Source of the DNA: Ameyamaea chiangmaiensis
Lineage (GTDB): Bacteria; Pseudomonadota; Alphaproteobacteria; Acetobacterales; Acetobacteraceae
Length of the DNA stretch: 64,000 bases
Direction: 5' to 3'
Assembly: GCF_025995235.1 (NCBI RefSeq)
Contig: NZ_BAPT01000036.1
Location: 1 to 64,000, forward strand
How positions within the stretch are numbered: position 1 is the first letter of the stretch; every line of letters begins with the position of its first letter. The position numbers were made by a program, and so were the translations under genes. The notes under the pieces were generated by a model. The model saw nothing but the letters and a program-made list of their open reading frames with translations, was not told the origin of the DNA and did no database searches. Below are positions 18,069 to 26,547 of this stretch, piece by piece.

Positions 18069-19464
18069 GCAGAACCGCCCCGATCCGGGCCAGCACCTCG
18101 TCGCGTCCCAGGGCGGCCAGCGTGGCGTCGATCCCCGGCGACGTGGTGGTCCCGGTCAGCGCCGCGCGCACCGGCTGCGCCACCTGCCCCAGCTTCAGGC
18201 CGCTGGTCTCGGCGAACGCGCGCAGGGCCGCGTCCAGTGCCTCGGGCGTGAAGTCGCCCAGCGCCGCCAGTTCGTGGCTCAGGCCGCGCAGCATCGTGCG
18301 GGCCTCCGGCGTCAGCAGCTTTTCGGCCTTGGCATCGAAGGCGAACGGCACCGGCCGCGCCAGAAACGCCGCACTGTCGGCCAGTTCGACCAGTGTGCGT
18401 GCACGCTCCTTCAACCCGGGCATCAGGGTGCGGATTCGCGCCCGCGCCACGTCGTCGACGACCAGCCCATCCCGGCCCGTCAGGCGCTCCACCACGTCGG
18501 CGGTCAGGCGGTCGTCATCGGCCTGCCGCAGCCAGACGCCGTTGATGTGCGACAGCTTGGCGTAGTCCATGCGCGACGGCGCGCGGCCGACACCGTCGAG
18601 GTCGAACAGTTCGATCTGCTCGGGACGGGACAGGATCTCCGCGTCGCCATGCCCCCAGCCCAGACGCAGCAGGTAATTGCAAAGCGCCTCGGGCAGATAA
18701 CCCATGTCGCGGAATTCGACGACGGACTGCGCGCCGTGGCGCTTGGACAGCTTGGCGCCGTCGGGTCCGTGGATCAGCGGCAGATGCGCGAAATTCGGTC
18801 GTTCCCAGCCCATCGCCGTATAGATCATGCTCTGGCGGAAGGTGTTGGTCAGATGGTCGTCGCCGCGGATCACATGGGTGATCGCCATATCATGATCGTC
18901 GACCACGACCGCGTGCTGATAGGTGGGCGTGCCGTCGGCCCGCAGGATGATCATGTCGTCGAGTTCGGTGTTGGCGACACGCACCTCGCCCTGCACCAGA
19001 TCGTTCACCACCGTCTCGCCCTCACGCGGGGCCTTGATACGCACGGTGTAGGACGCGCCGGGGGGCGCCTCGGACGGATCGCGGTCGCGCCAGTAGCCGT
19101 TGTAACGCGGGGGGCGCCCCTCCTTCATCGCCTGCTCGCGCATGGCGGTGAGTTCCTCAGGCGTGCAGTAGCAGCGATACGCGTCGCCTTGCTCCAACAG
19201 CTGGAGGGCGACCTCGGTGTGGCGGGGCTGGCGGCTGGACTGGAACACGGGTTCCTCGTCCCAGTCGAGGCCCATCCAGCGCAGCCCCTCGAACAGCACG
19301 TCGACCGCCTTCTGGGTCGACCGCTCCCGGTCCGTGTCCTCGATCCGCAGGAGGAACTGACCCCCGACATGGCGGGCAAAGAGGTAATTGAACAGGGCTG
19401 CGCGGGCGTTGCCGATGTGCAGCAGGCCGGTCGGGCTCGGGGCGAAGCGGGTGCGGATCGTCAT
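18061..19464 (-). CDS. gltX: Glutamate--tRNA ligase
   Basis: 467 residues, class I synthetase. The HIGH-type motif (LLHIGNARAALF) is at the N-terminus and the KMSKS-type motif reads AKLSKRHG near 240. ATG at 19464 has a GGAGG site seven bases away, which decides the start over an in-frame codon 18 bases upstream. A cysteine pair in YRCYCTPEEL fits the zinc-binding region of bacterial GluRS. It is the first gene of the run down to topA. Some acetic acid bacteria carry two GluRS-like enzymes, so tRNA specificity is not certain. Confidence 0.95.
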   Translation of the reverse strand: MTIRTRFAPSPTGLLHIGNARAALFNYLFARHVGGQFLLRIEDTDRERSTQKAVDVLFEGLRWMGLDWDEEPVFQSSRQPRHTEVALQLLEQGDAYRCYCTPEELTAMREQAMKEGRPPRYNGYWRDRDPSEAPPGASYTVRIKAPREGETVVNDLVQGEVRVANTELDDMIILRADGTPTYQHAVVVDDHDMAITHVIRGDDHLTNTFRQSMIYTAMGWERPNFAHLPLIHGPDGAKLSKRHGAQSVVEFRDMGYLPEALCNYLLRLGWGHGDAEILSRPEQIELFDLDGVGRAPSRMDYAKLSHINGVWLRQADDDRLTADVVERLTGRDGLVVDDVARARIRTLMPGLKERARTLVELADSAAFLARPVPFAFDAKAEKLLTPEARTMLRGLSHELAALGDFTPEALDAALRAFAETSGLKLGQVAQPVRAALTGTTTSPGIDATLAALGRDEVLARIGAVLHG

Positions 19465-19561
19465 AAGGGGCCTCCTTACCATGCCTTACGGCGCGCCACT
19501 ATCCCGGATGGGGCCCGAGCGCGCGTCCACGTGACAGAACCTCTCGCATCCTGGCCTGCGT

Positions 19562-19957
19562 TCAGAAGGGCCGTGCCTCCACATGGCCCGGCAGCACGTG
19601 CGCCACGTGGCAGGACGCGCAGTCGCGAACCGGCCCGCTGCGATGCCCGGCGTCGCGCTCACGCTGATGGCAGCTCTCGCACAGGGTGTGAAACGTCTGC
19701 GCCACATGCACGGACTGGTCCGGCAGCGCCTTGTGACAGGCCACACAGAACGGCACCGCCCCGGGCAGGCGCATCACGCGCGCCTGAACGTAATCGTGAT
19801 GGCAGGTCGCGCAGTTGATCGAAATGTGATCGGTATGCTCGAAATACAGTGGGAGGCGCGCGCCGTGCCGGGCCGCGTGGCCATGCTCCCACACAAGGCC
19901 GCCGACCGCCCCCGCCAGACCGAGCACACCCAGCCCCCAGCCGAGACCGCGACTCAT
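19562..19957 (-). CDS. Membrane-anchored tetraheme cytochrome c
   Basis: 131 residues. The hydrophobic N-terminus (about 5-24) is an uncleaved anchor or signal. Four CxxCH heme motifs follow: CATCH, CVACH, CESCH and CASCH. Extra histidines such as those in FEHTDHIS suit bis-histidine ligation of the cytochrome c3/c7 kind. It would carry electrons in the periplasm. The start overlaps the cytochrome b gene stop (ATGA), so the two proteins are almost certainly partners. No terminal reductase gene is adjacent. Confidence 0.85.
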   Translation of the reverse strand: MSRGLGWGLGVLGLAGAVGGLVWEHGHAARHGARLPLYFEHTDHISINCATCHHDYVQARVMRLPGAVPFCVACHKALPDQSVHVAQTFHTLCESCHQRERDAGHRSGPVRDCASCHVAHVLPGHVEARPF

Positions 19958-20706
19958 CCGCCACCGTGATGCGGCAGGCCCGCGAACACCGCGCCCCCCG
20001 CCACCGCCAGCACGAATACGCCCCCCGCGATCAGGCGCGCACCAGACACGGCATGCACGCGCCGACCGGGCCCCGGGCCGGGCGCCACCGCCGGCCCCCA
20101 TGCGCGCCGCGCCGACAGGGCAAGCCCCGCAGCCACAGCGGCGGCGCAGAGGATCAGCCGCACACGCGTCTCAAGGTGAAAGCCCGTGCCCATCGCGTGC
20201 CACGCCGCCAGCAGCAGCACTGCCGAGCCGAGCACCATATGCGCGTGCCGGAACCGCCGCGCGTCGCCGAACACCCGCCGACGCCACGCGGGGAGTGCCG
20301 TCAACACCGCGCCGAGCGCACCCAGTGCCGAACCGACGCCCGCCAGCATGTACCATGGCGCCCCGGGCTCCACATACCGCAGCATAACCGCGAACGGCAC
20401 GGCGGCGAACATGGCCACGACATGCAGCCCCACGGCCACAGCCGCCCCCGTGCCGAGCCAGCGATGCAGGACCAGAAAGAATTTCCCGCCACAGCGCGGC
20501 CATCGCGCCGGACGCGCGCTCAGCGCGAACACCGCCAGAAGCAGCAGGAGACCGATCGTCCCGGCGGCCGCGCCTGCATCCCACATCACGCCGAGACGCG
20601 GCGCGCCCCACACAAGAACGAAGCCGAACGCCATGGCGCCTGCCACGCCAAGCGACAGCCCGAACGCCACCAGATCGCGCCTGACGAGACGCTCGCCCTC
20701 CGTCAC
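19954..20706 (-). CDS. Ferric-reductase-like transmembrane cytochrome b
   Basis: 250 residues with about six to seven membrane helices. Histidines in LVLHRWLG, VGLHVVAM, RRFRHAHMV and LAAWHAMG sit in helices at heme-b ligand spacing, as in the ferric reductase/cytochrome b561-like fold. No FAD or NAD domain is attached, so electrons probably come from quinol or a partner. GTG at 20706 is the most upstream start. Translationally coupled to the tetraheme cytochrome downstream: a quinol-to-periplasm electron transfer pair is the simplest inference. The 236 bases upstream hold no gene. Confidence 0.7.
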   Translation of the reverse strand: MTEGERLVRRDLVAFGLSLGVAGAMAFGFVLVWGAPRLGVMWDAGAAAGTIGLLLLLAVFALSARPARWPRCGGKFFLVLHRWLGTGAAVAVGLHVVAMFAAVPFAVMLRYVEPGAPWYMLAGVGSALGALGAVLTALPAWRRRVFGDARRFRHAHMVLGSAVLLLAAWHAMGTGFHLETRVRLILCAAAVAAGLALSARRAWGPAVAPGPGPGRRVHAVSGARLIAGGVFVLAVAGGAVFAGLPHHGGG

Positions 20707-20942
20707 GATCCCGGCCGGGCAACGGTTGTCTCCGGGCGGCCGGCCTCACTCCCCGGTCCCGATACTCCGGACCCGGCGGAATGCCCCTGTCGCCCCGCGC
20801 GCCGCGCGCCGGGCCAAAAATATGCGAACGGGCCGAGGGACGGCATGACGAGGCTCCGGCAGCAACCGCGCCAGCGCGGTCCGAGAACCCGGAGTGTAGA
20901 CCATATCGGTGCCGAATCAATAATGCCGCTTATACCGGACGG

Positions 20943-21578
20943 TCAGTGATGCCAGGCCGCGCCGGTATAGAAAAACCGGCCCAGGCCCAGCGTAAAGATC
21001 AGACATCCATACAGGCTGTGTTCAAGGCAGGTCAGACGCAGCGAGCGATGGCGGTCGTAATCGATCGCGAACAGCAGGCCGCCCAGCAGCGTCATGACCA
21101 CCGCGACCGGATTGAGAAAGATCACATGAGCGAAGCCGAATGCCACCGCGCTGGCGGCGATCAGGGCGCCGCTGCGCCGCAACAGGGGCCGATAGCGCGT
21201 GAACAGGAACGCACGATACAGCATCTCCTGCGGCCAGACCGACAGCACCGGATACAACACCATGATCAGCAACCAGAAGCGCGGGTGCTGACGGGGCAGG
21301 ATCAGAAACGTCGCAGGCCAGAACCACCACGTGACGAACGCGATCAGGGGCGCCAGGACGGCAAAGCGCAGCCCGATCGCACGCAGTTCCCGCCGTGCGT
21401 CATGGGGTTCGACCCGGACGCGACGCAGCGACGCGAACGCCACGGCCGCCCCCACCCACAGCAGCACGAACAACACACCCGCGCGCCGCAGGCCCAGAAT
21501 CAGCAGCGGACCGCCGCCGTACAGCAGCAGAAACTCCAGCGCCAGCCATGCGCGGCCTGCGCGCCATGGGCGGTTCAC
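20943..21578 (-). CDS. CPBP-type intramembrane protease homologue
   Basis: 211 residues, mostly hydrophobic, about six to seven helices. The CPBP/Abi motifs are recognisable but altered: the usual EExxxR reads QEMLYR, FxxxH reads FGFAH, and the third motif HxxxN reads EHSLYG. The first Glu and last Asn are thus missing, so activity is uncertain. The start overlaps the C45 hydrolase stop (ATGA), which implies joint function. Family members process prenylated or membrane peptides. Confidence 0.65.
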   Translation of the reverse strand: MNRPWRAGRAWLALEFLLLYGGGPLLILGLRRAGVLFVLLWVGAAVAFASLRRVRVEPHDARRELRAIGLRFAVLAPLIAFVTWWFWPATFLILPRQHPRFWLLIMVLYPVLSVWPQEMLYRAFLFTRYRPLLRRSGALIAASAVAFGFAHVIFLNPVAVVMTLLGGLLFAIDYDRHRSLRLTCLEHSLYGCLIFTLGLGRFFYTGAAWHH

Positions 21579-22660
21579 GCGGTCAGCCGGAATTCCTCGA
21601 ACGGCGCGCAGCAGGGCGGCCCGTCGGTGACGTACATCACGCGCCGGTCGAGATCGATCAGCACGCCGTTGCGCGTTTCGACCTTGCGGATGTCGGGCGC
21701 GTCGGGATCGACATGCACGCAGATCGAATGCGGATAGGCGAAATGGTCCGACATCAGGGACTTGAGCGTCGTGGCGTCCAGGCTTTGGCTCTGCGCCATG
21801 AGGCGGCCGAGACGACTGCCGCGATAGAGCGAACTGGGCCAGACGCGCGGCGCATCGGACGCGACCTTGAGCGCGCAGAAATGGTTGGCATGGCTCAGCA
21901 CGCCGTCGCGGGGTTCGATATAGGCTTCATGCGTGGCCGAAACCTCGATGTCCATCACTTCGCCGCCCGTGGCGCCGATGATGAAGTTCATGGATGAACT
22001 GCGGTCAGTGCCGTTTACCGCCGTGATGGCATGGGAAAAATCGCGCGCATTCAGCACATCGCGCACCCGAAGCCTGAACGGTCGGTGATAGCCCGTGCTA
22101 CCGTCGCCCTCGGCCATCATGGCATTGATGACCACGCCGATGCCGTGTTCGTTCACGCCCTGCATGCCGCCCACCGTGCCGGCCTCGCCCAGACACAGGA
22201 AATCGGGGCCGTCATCGCGCACCACCCGCGTCACGGCCGTCTGCACCCCGGCGAGCCAGTCCCAGGTCTGGCCGAGCCACGTCGTGCCGGTCGCGGAACG
22301 CTCCGGCAGAGCGGCGAAACTGGTGCAGCCGTCGACAGCCGCCGCGGACGCCAGCCGAGCCTCGCGGAACAGGCGAATGATCAGTTCGTACCGCACATTG
22401 AGCATCAGGATTTCTGCAAGCGTACGGCCCGCACCTTCGGCGACGCCCCGGATTTCCTCCATGAAGCCCGGCTCCATGCGCGCAAGCGGTGTCTCCCACC
22501 CAAGCGCGCCGTCCTCGATGGCCTTCGCCGACAGACCAAGCTTGCCGAAACGGTCCGCGTAGAGCGCGATATTGGCATCGATCTGCGACCGTAGCCCCTC
22601 GCCCTGCGCGCGACCACGCGCCCGGGGCGTGCCGTTGAGATCGAGAAACGGAACAGCCAT
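21575..22660 (-). CDS. C45 family autoproteolytic acyltransferase/hydrolase
   Basis: 361 residues from ATG at 22660 with an AAGGA site. The catalytic cysteine follows the family signature in AVDGCTSFAA near residue 108, expected to become the N-terminal nucleophile after self-cleavage, as in penicillin-type acyltransferases. The conserved end DGPPCCAPFEEFRL supports C45. These enzymes hydrolyse or transfer acyl groups on amides and peptides; the substrate here is unknown. It is coupled to a CPBP-type membrane protein and faces a symporter gene across a shared 144-base promoter region. Confidence 0.75.
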   Translation of the reverse strand: MAVPFLDLNGTPRARGRAQGEGLRSQIDANIALYADRFGKLGLSAKAIEDGALGWETPLARMEPGFMEEIRGVAEGAGRTLAEILMLNVRYELIIRLFREARLASAAAVDGCTSFAALPERSATGTTWLGQTWDWLAGVQTAVTRVVRDDGPDFLCLGEAGTVGGMQGVNEHGIGVVINAMMAEGDGSTGYHRPFRLRVRDVLNARDFSHAITAVNGTDRSSSMNFIIGATGGEVMDIEVSATHEAYIEPRDGVLSHANHFCALKVASDAPRVWPSSLYRGSRLGRLMAQSQSLDATTLKSLMSDHFAYPHSICVHVDPDAPDIRKVETRNGVLIDLDRRVMYVTDGPPCCAPFEEFRLTA

Positions 22661-22706
22661 GGCGCACAGTCCTTTTCTGATGCCGCACAAACTATTCCCT
22701 TCCACC

Positions 22707-22725
22707 GCAGGGTTTGCAACCCTGC
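22707..22725. promoter_or_regulatory. Perfect palindrome in the C45/symporter divergent promoter
   Basis: Eight-base arms GCAGGGTT and AACCCTGC flank a three-base centre. It is 47 bases upstream of the C45 start and 80 bases upstream of the symporter start. The length and symmetry fit a repressor operator that could control both directions. A hairpin role is less likely with a three-base loop and no T-tract. Confidence 0.5.
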
Positions 22726-22804
22726 ATCGCCGTCCTATGCTCATTTCATATTGATACCGCAATGTATCGTGCGGTTCCGCTCCCTGCTTTCACGAGTTGC
22801 CCGC

Positions 22805-24187
22805 ATGAAACTTCTGGTTTTCGGTCTGGTTCTGGTCCTGTCTCTGGCCGTCGCACTGTTCTCACGCGGGGGCAGCCGCCATGACGAGGTCCACGACTAT
22901 TTCGTCGCGTCGCGACAGTTCGGCTCCCTGCTTCTGTTTTTCCTCAGCGTGGGTGAGTGCTACAGCCTTGGCGTCCTGACCGCGTTTCCCGGCGGCGTGT
23001 TCGTGCATGGCCTGTCGTTTGCGATGTGGTTCATGTCCTACATCCTGCTCGCCTTTCCGATCGGCTATTTTCTCGGCCCCCTGATCTGGCGTGCGGCCCA
23101 GCGCCACGACCCGGTCACGCTGGCCGACCTGTTCCGTGCCCATTTCGGCTCTCGTGCGCTGGAAATAACCGTGGCCGCGACGGCGATCCTGTTTCTCGTC
23201 CCGTGGGGCACGATCCAGTTCATCGGCCTTGCGATGGTCCTGCAGAATCTCGGCATTGGGCTGTCGCCGCGTGTGCTGATGCTGGGGTCCCTGATCCTCT
23301 CGTTCGTCTACACGGTGATGTCGGGTATCCGGGCACCGGCTTATGTTTCGATCGTCAAGGATGTGCTGCTGATCGTCGCGATCGTGGCCGTCGGGCTGGC
23401 GGCCATCAGCCGCCCGGGCGGCTGGCACGCCATACGCCACGCCGGCGAGGCCATGGCCGCCACCCCGCTGACAGCGCACGAGCTTCGCTTTGCGTTCTCA
23501 TCGATCCTGTTCCAGGCGCTCGGGCTTCATATCTTTCCCGTGGGCATAGCGTCGTTCTTCACCGCGCGCAGCGCGAAGACCATCCAGCGCGCGATGGTCC
23601 TGATGCCGCTCTATATGCTGATGTTTCCGATCCTGATCGTGGTGACGCTCTATGCGCGCAGCGTGCCGGGGCTGGTCGAACAGCCCAATCACGTCTTCAT
23701 CGACGTCGCGCGCACGCTGTTGTCACCGTTCGCGCTAGGTCTGGTCGCAGGCGGCGCGGCCCTGTCGGGCCTGATCGTGCTCGCGGGGATCTGCCTTGTC
23801 ATCGGTCCCCTGTTCACCCGCAACATCCTGACCTCCGTGCCGGTCGCCCGGCAAAAGCCCGTCGCCCAGGTCGTCGGGCTGGGCTATCTCGTCTGTTCGA
23901 TCATCGGGGCGGAAACCGTGTCCTCGCTGGCGGCGACGATGAACAATCTGACCTATTTCGGTATTACCCAGTTTTTGCCGGGCATCCTCGTCATCGGCCG
24001 TAAGATGCCCGTTTCCGCGCGTGCCGTTCTTCTGGGCATCGTGGCCGGGGACGTCGTGTCGATCGGCCTGTTCATCGGAAATGTCGACATTGTCGGCCTG
24101 AACGACGGTTTTCTCGGTCTCATCGTGAACGTGGCGATTCTGTCAGTATCGGCCCTGATGCGCCGGCACCCGTTGCGACCGGCATAA
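22805..24187 (+). CDS. Sodium:solute symporter (SSS) family protein
   Basis: 460 residues from ATG at 22805, hydrophobic throughout with about 12-13 helices and the SSS-like N-terminus (DYFVASRQFGSLLLFFLSVGE). The segment around TFPGGVFVHG and the long cytoplasmic-side loops match this group. It imports a solute with sodium. It is divergent from the C45 hydrolase and may take up its product or substrate. No cognate sensor kinase is fused, but a broken response regulator lies just downstream. Confidence 0.8.
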   Translation: MKLLVFGLVLVLSLAVALFSRGGSRHDEVHDYFVASRQFGSLLLFFLSVGECYSLGVLTAFPGGVFVHGLSFAMWFMSYILLAFPIGYFLGPLIWRAAQRHDPVTLADLFRAHFGSRALEITVAATAILFLVPWGTIQFIGLAMVLQNLGIGLSPRVLMLGSLILSFVYTVMSGIRAPAYVSIVKDVLLIVAIVAVGLAAISRPGGWHAIRHAGEAMAATPLTAHELRFAFSSILFQALGLHIFPVGIASFFTARSAKTIQRAMVLMPLYMLMFPILIVVTLYARSVPGLVEQPNHVFIDVARTLLSPFALGLVAGGAALSGLIVLAGICLVIGPLFTRNILTSVPVARQKPVAQVVGLGYLVCSIIGAETVSSLAATMNNLTYFGITQFLPGILVIGRKMPVSARAVLLGIVAGDVVSIGLFIGNVDIVGLNDGFLGLIVNVAILSVSALMRRHPLRPA

Positions 24188-24375
24188 AGGCAAGCACTGG
24201 CCGTTACCAACCCGACAGCCGAACCCGCGACGGACACTGGCGGGGCGCCCACGCTTCTCATCAGGACGCTCTCAATCCCACTCAGGATGGAGGCATTGAC
24301 CACCGGCCCCAGACACGGCCATGCGTTCCGCACGCGACGACGCCTTGAACTTACTTTTTATATCCGTCGTTTTTC
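24188..24375. other. Intergenic remnant without a recognisable gene
   Basis: Between the symporter stop and the response-regulator pseudogene, reading frames on both strands are short and resemble nothing known. It may be the eroded effector half of that regulator, which should lie here on the minus strand. The stretch 24772-24899 on the other side is equally empty. Confidence 0.4.
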
Positions 24376-24771
24376 TCAGGATGACAGGCGCGCTGCAAGT
24401 TGCATGCCCTGTGTCCCGCGAGCCTCAGCACCGCCTGGAACCCGGGCCATCAGCTCCCGCTGCTCGAAAGGCGCGGCCCGGCGGTCATCGGCCCCGATTT
24501 CCAGCCCGACCACACGATCCGTATGGTCGGGCATCGCGGTCAACATGATGACCGGCAACGTGAGGGCGCGCGCAGGCGCCGACACAGGCTGACGCCGCCG
24601 TCCTTTCTGAACATCACATCGAGAATGACCAGCTCGACGTTCGCACCCGAACATCTCCTCCCCACCCCCGGCAACCGACACGCGGTCGTTATGCCCCTGA
24701 AAAAGGCCGGTCCGCAGGATCAGTATGTCCTGATCATCGCCCACTATCAGGCGATGGGGCATGCGTGTCAT
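24376..24771 (-). pseudogene. Degenerate OmpR-type response regulator
   Basis: A receiver domain can be read only by switching frames. Frame one gives PHRLIVGDDQDILILRTG. A second frame gives VELVILDVMFRKDGG with the phospho-acceptor Asp and then LCRRLRA. The first frame resumes with LPVIMLTAMPDHTDRVVGLE and PFEQRELMARV. Another shift is needed to read the linker QAVLRLAGH. At least three indels therefore break the gene, and no DNA-binding domain remains. The normally conserved lysine region before PFEQ reads DDRRAAPFEQ instead of DDYVAKPF. This is a decayed two-component regulator, with no kinase nearby. Confidence 0.75.
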
Positions 24772-24899
24772 CCCGCGCCTTTAACACGGCGCCCCCTGAC
24801 GTCCGCGGCGTCAAACATTTCCCCGCGGGCGACCGCCCGGCACCGAGGCAGGACGGCCGGTGCGTGTACGGCGTCGATCGTCGCGCGGCGCGTGGCCTG

Positions 24900-25772
24900 T
24901 CAGGCGAGCGAGACACGGCGCAGGGGCATGGTCATGCAGTGCACCGAGCCGCCGCCCTGCGAAAACTGGTCGAGCTCGGGGTCGAGTACGGTCAGCCCCT
25001 CCGCCCGCAGCACCGCGTTGATCCGCGTCGAATGACGGGGGCTGATGACGCGCCCCTCGCCCAGCGCCAGAACGTTGCAGCCCATATCCCGGATCACTTC
25101 CTTGTAGGACACGGGCAGCAGACGGATCCCCTGGGCGCGCAGCCACGCGATATCCTCGTCCGGCAGCGCGTCGAGACAGGCCAGGGCCAGGTTCTCGGCC
25201 ACCATCGAGAAAATCACGTCAAGATGCAGGAAATGGTCGGAGAAACGGATGATGCGCGTCGTCCAGCCCTGTTCTTCGAACCAGCGCAGGAACGCCTGCG
25301 CGCCCTCGGGCGTGGTGCGGGTGCGGGTGGCGCCGACCACGACCAGGCCCGGCCGAATGATGTGGATGTCGCCACCCTCGACAAAGCCGGTCTCGAAGGT
25401 GCGCGCGATCTGGTCGTCGCCGTAAAAGGCGCGGATCGGACCGCGCTCGCCCTGACGCTCCGGCCGGAACATGCGCGTGACCGTCGTGCCGAAGGGCGTG
25501 GTCTGCGAACTGTCGCGCGTATAGACCTGATACGGCATGTCGGGGTCGGGCGTCAGGAAATGGCAGGTCACGTCCGCGCCGCGCAGGGCATCGGTCAACT
25601 GGGCGAACTGCTGCTCGATCAGGGCCTGATCCTGCTGGACGCCGTCCTCCATGGTCTGGATCGCGATATCGTTGCTCGGAATCCACCGGTAATAGGTGGG
25701 CGGGCACAGCAGCACGTCCTGCAGCGTGCCGATTTCGCTGTCGATGAACCAGGTATTGGCGGTAGATGGCAT
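24900..25772 (-). CDS. Arginine deiminase / dimethylargininase fold amidinohydrolase
   Basis: 290 residues from ATG at 25772 with a GGAG site. The amidinotransferase-fold catalytic set is visible: VEGGD near 140, FLHLD near 170, and the nucleophile Cys in GGGSVHCMTMPL near the C-terminus. Such enzymes cleave guanidino groups or related ureido compounds (arginine, methylarginines, citrulline). Substrate specificity cannot be read from sequence. It is 40 bases downstream of a polar amino acid ABC transporter on the same strand, which likely brings in the substrate. Confidence 0.8.
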   Translation of the reverse strand: MPSTANTWFIDSEIGTLQDVLLCPPTYYRWIPSNDIAIQTMEDGVQQDQALIEQQFAQLTDALRGADVTCHFLTPDPDMPYQVYTRDSSQTTPFGTTVTRMFRPERQGERGPIRAFYGDDQIARTFETGFVEGGDIHIIRPGLVVVGATRTRTTPEGAQAFLRWFEEQGWTTRIIRFSDHFLHLDVIFSMVAENLALACLDALPDEDIAWLRAQGIRLLPVSYKEVIRDMGCNVLALGEGRVISPRHSTRINAVLRAEGLTVLDPELDQFSQGGGSVHCMTMPLRRVSLA

Positions 25773-25812
25773 GGGCGTTCTCCGAAAATCTGGGTCGCGA
25801 TGTCGGGCCAAC

Positions 25813-26547
25813 CTATACCATACGGGCCAGAAAGGCGCGTGCCCGCTCCGTCACGGCCGATGTGAAGAACGTTTCCGGTGGCGCAATCTCCATGATCTGC
25901 CCGTCATCCATGAACACGATCCGGTCGGCGATACGGCGCGCGAACCCCATCTCGTGCGTCACGCACAGGGTGGTGATGCCATCACGCGCCAGCGCGTCGA
26001 TGATCGCCGCCACGCCGGCCACGGCCTCGGGGTCGAGGGCCGCAGTCGGTTCGTCGAACAGGACGACGCGCGGGTCCATGCACAGGGCCCGCGCGATCGC
26101 CACGCGCTGCTGCTGGCCGCCGGACAACTGGATCGGGTATTTCGCCGCCTGTTCGGCGATGCCGACCTGCGCCAGTCGGCGCATCGCGCCATCGCGTGCG
26201 GCATGTCTGGTCATGCCACGCACCAGACGCGGCGCGAGCATGCAGTTTTCCACCGCGCTCAGGTGCGGAAACAGGTTGTAGTTCTGGAACACGATCCCGA
26301 CCTCGGCGCGCAGGCGTGCAAGGTCGCAGCGCGCGTCGACCACCGTGCCGTCGATGTGCAGGGTGCCGGAATCATGCGGCTCGATCCGGTTGAAGCATCG
26401 GATCAGGGTCGATTTTCCCGATCCCGACGGCCCGAGAATGGCGATCCTCTCGCCCCGCGCCACATCGAACGAGAGACCGCGCAGGACCTCGAACGTGCCA
26501 TAGGATTTGCGCAGATCGCGAACGCTGATGATCGGGTCAGCCACCAT
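25813..26547 (-). CDS. Polar amino acid ABC transporter ATPase
   Basis: 244 residues from ATG at 26547. Walker A GPSGSGKST, Q-loop FQNYNLFPH, signature LSGGQQQR and Walker B VVLFDEPT are all intact, in the GlnQ/HisP pattern for polar amino acids. It overlaps the binding-protein/permease gene by 11 bases. Together they form a complete two-gene importer for an amino acid, plausibly arginine-like given the neighbouring amidinohydrolase. Confidence 0.92.
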   Translation of the reverse strand: MVADPIISVRDLRKSYGTFEVLRGLSFDVARGERIAILGPSGSGKSTLIRCFNRIEPHDSGTLHIDGTVVDARCDLARLRAEVGIVFQNYNLFPHLSAVENCMLAPRLVRGMTRHAARDGAMRRLAQVGIAEQAAKYPIQLSGGQQQRVAIARALCMDPRVVLFDEPTAALDPEAVAGVAAIIDALARDGITTLCVTHEMGFARRIADRIVFMDDGQIMEIAPPETFFTSAVTERARAFLARMV

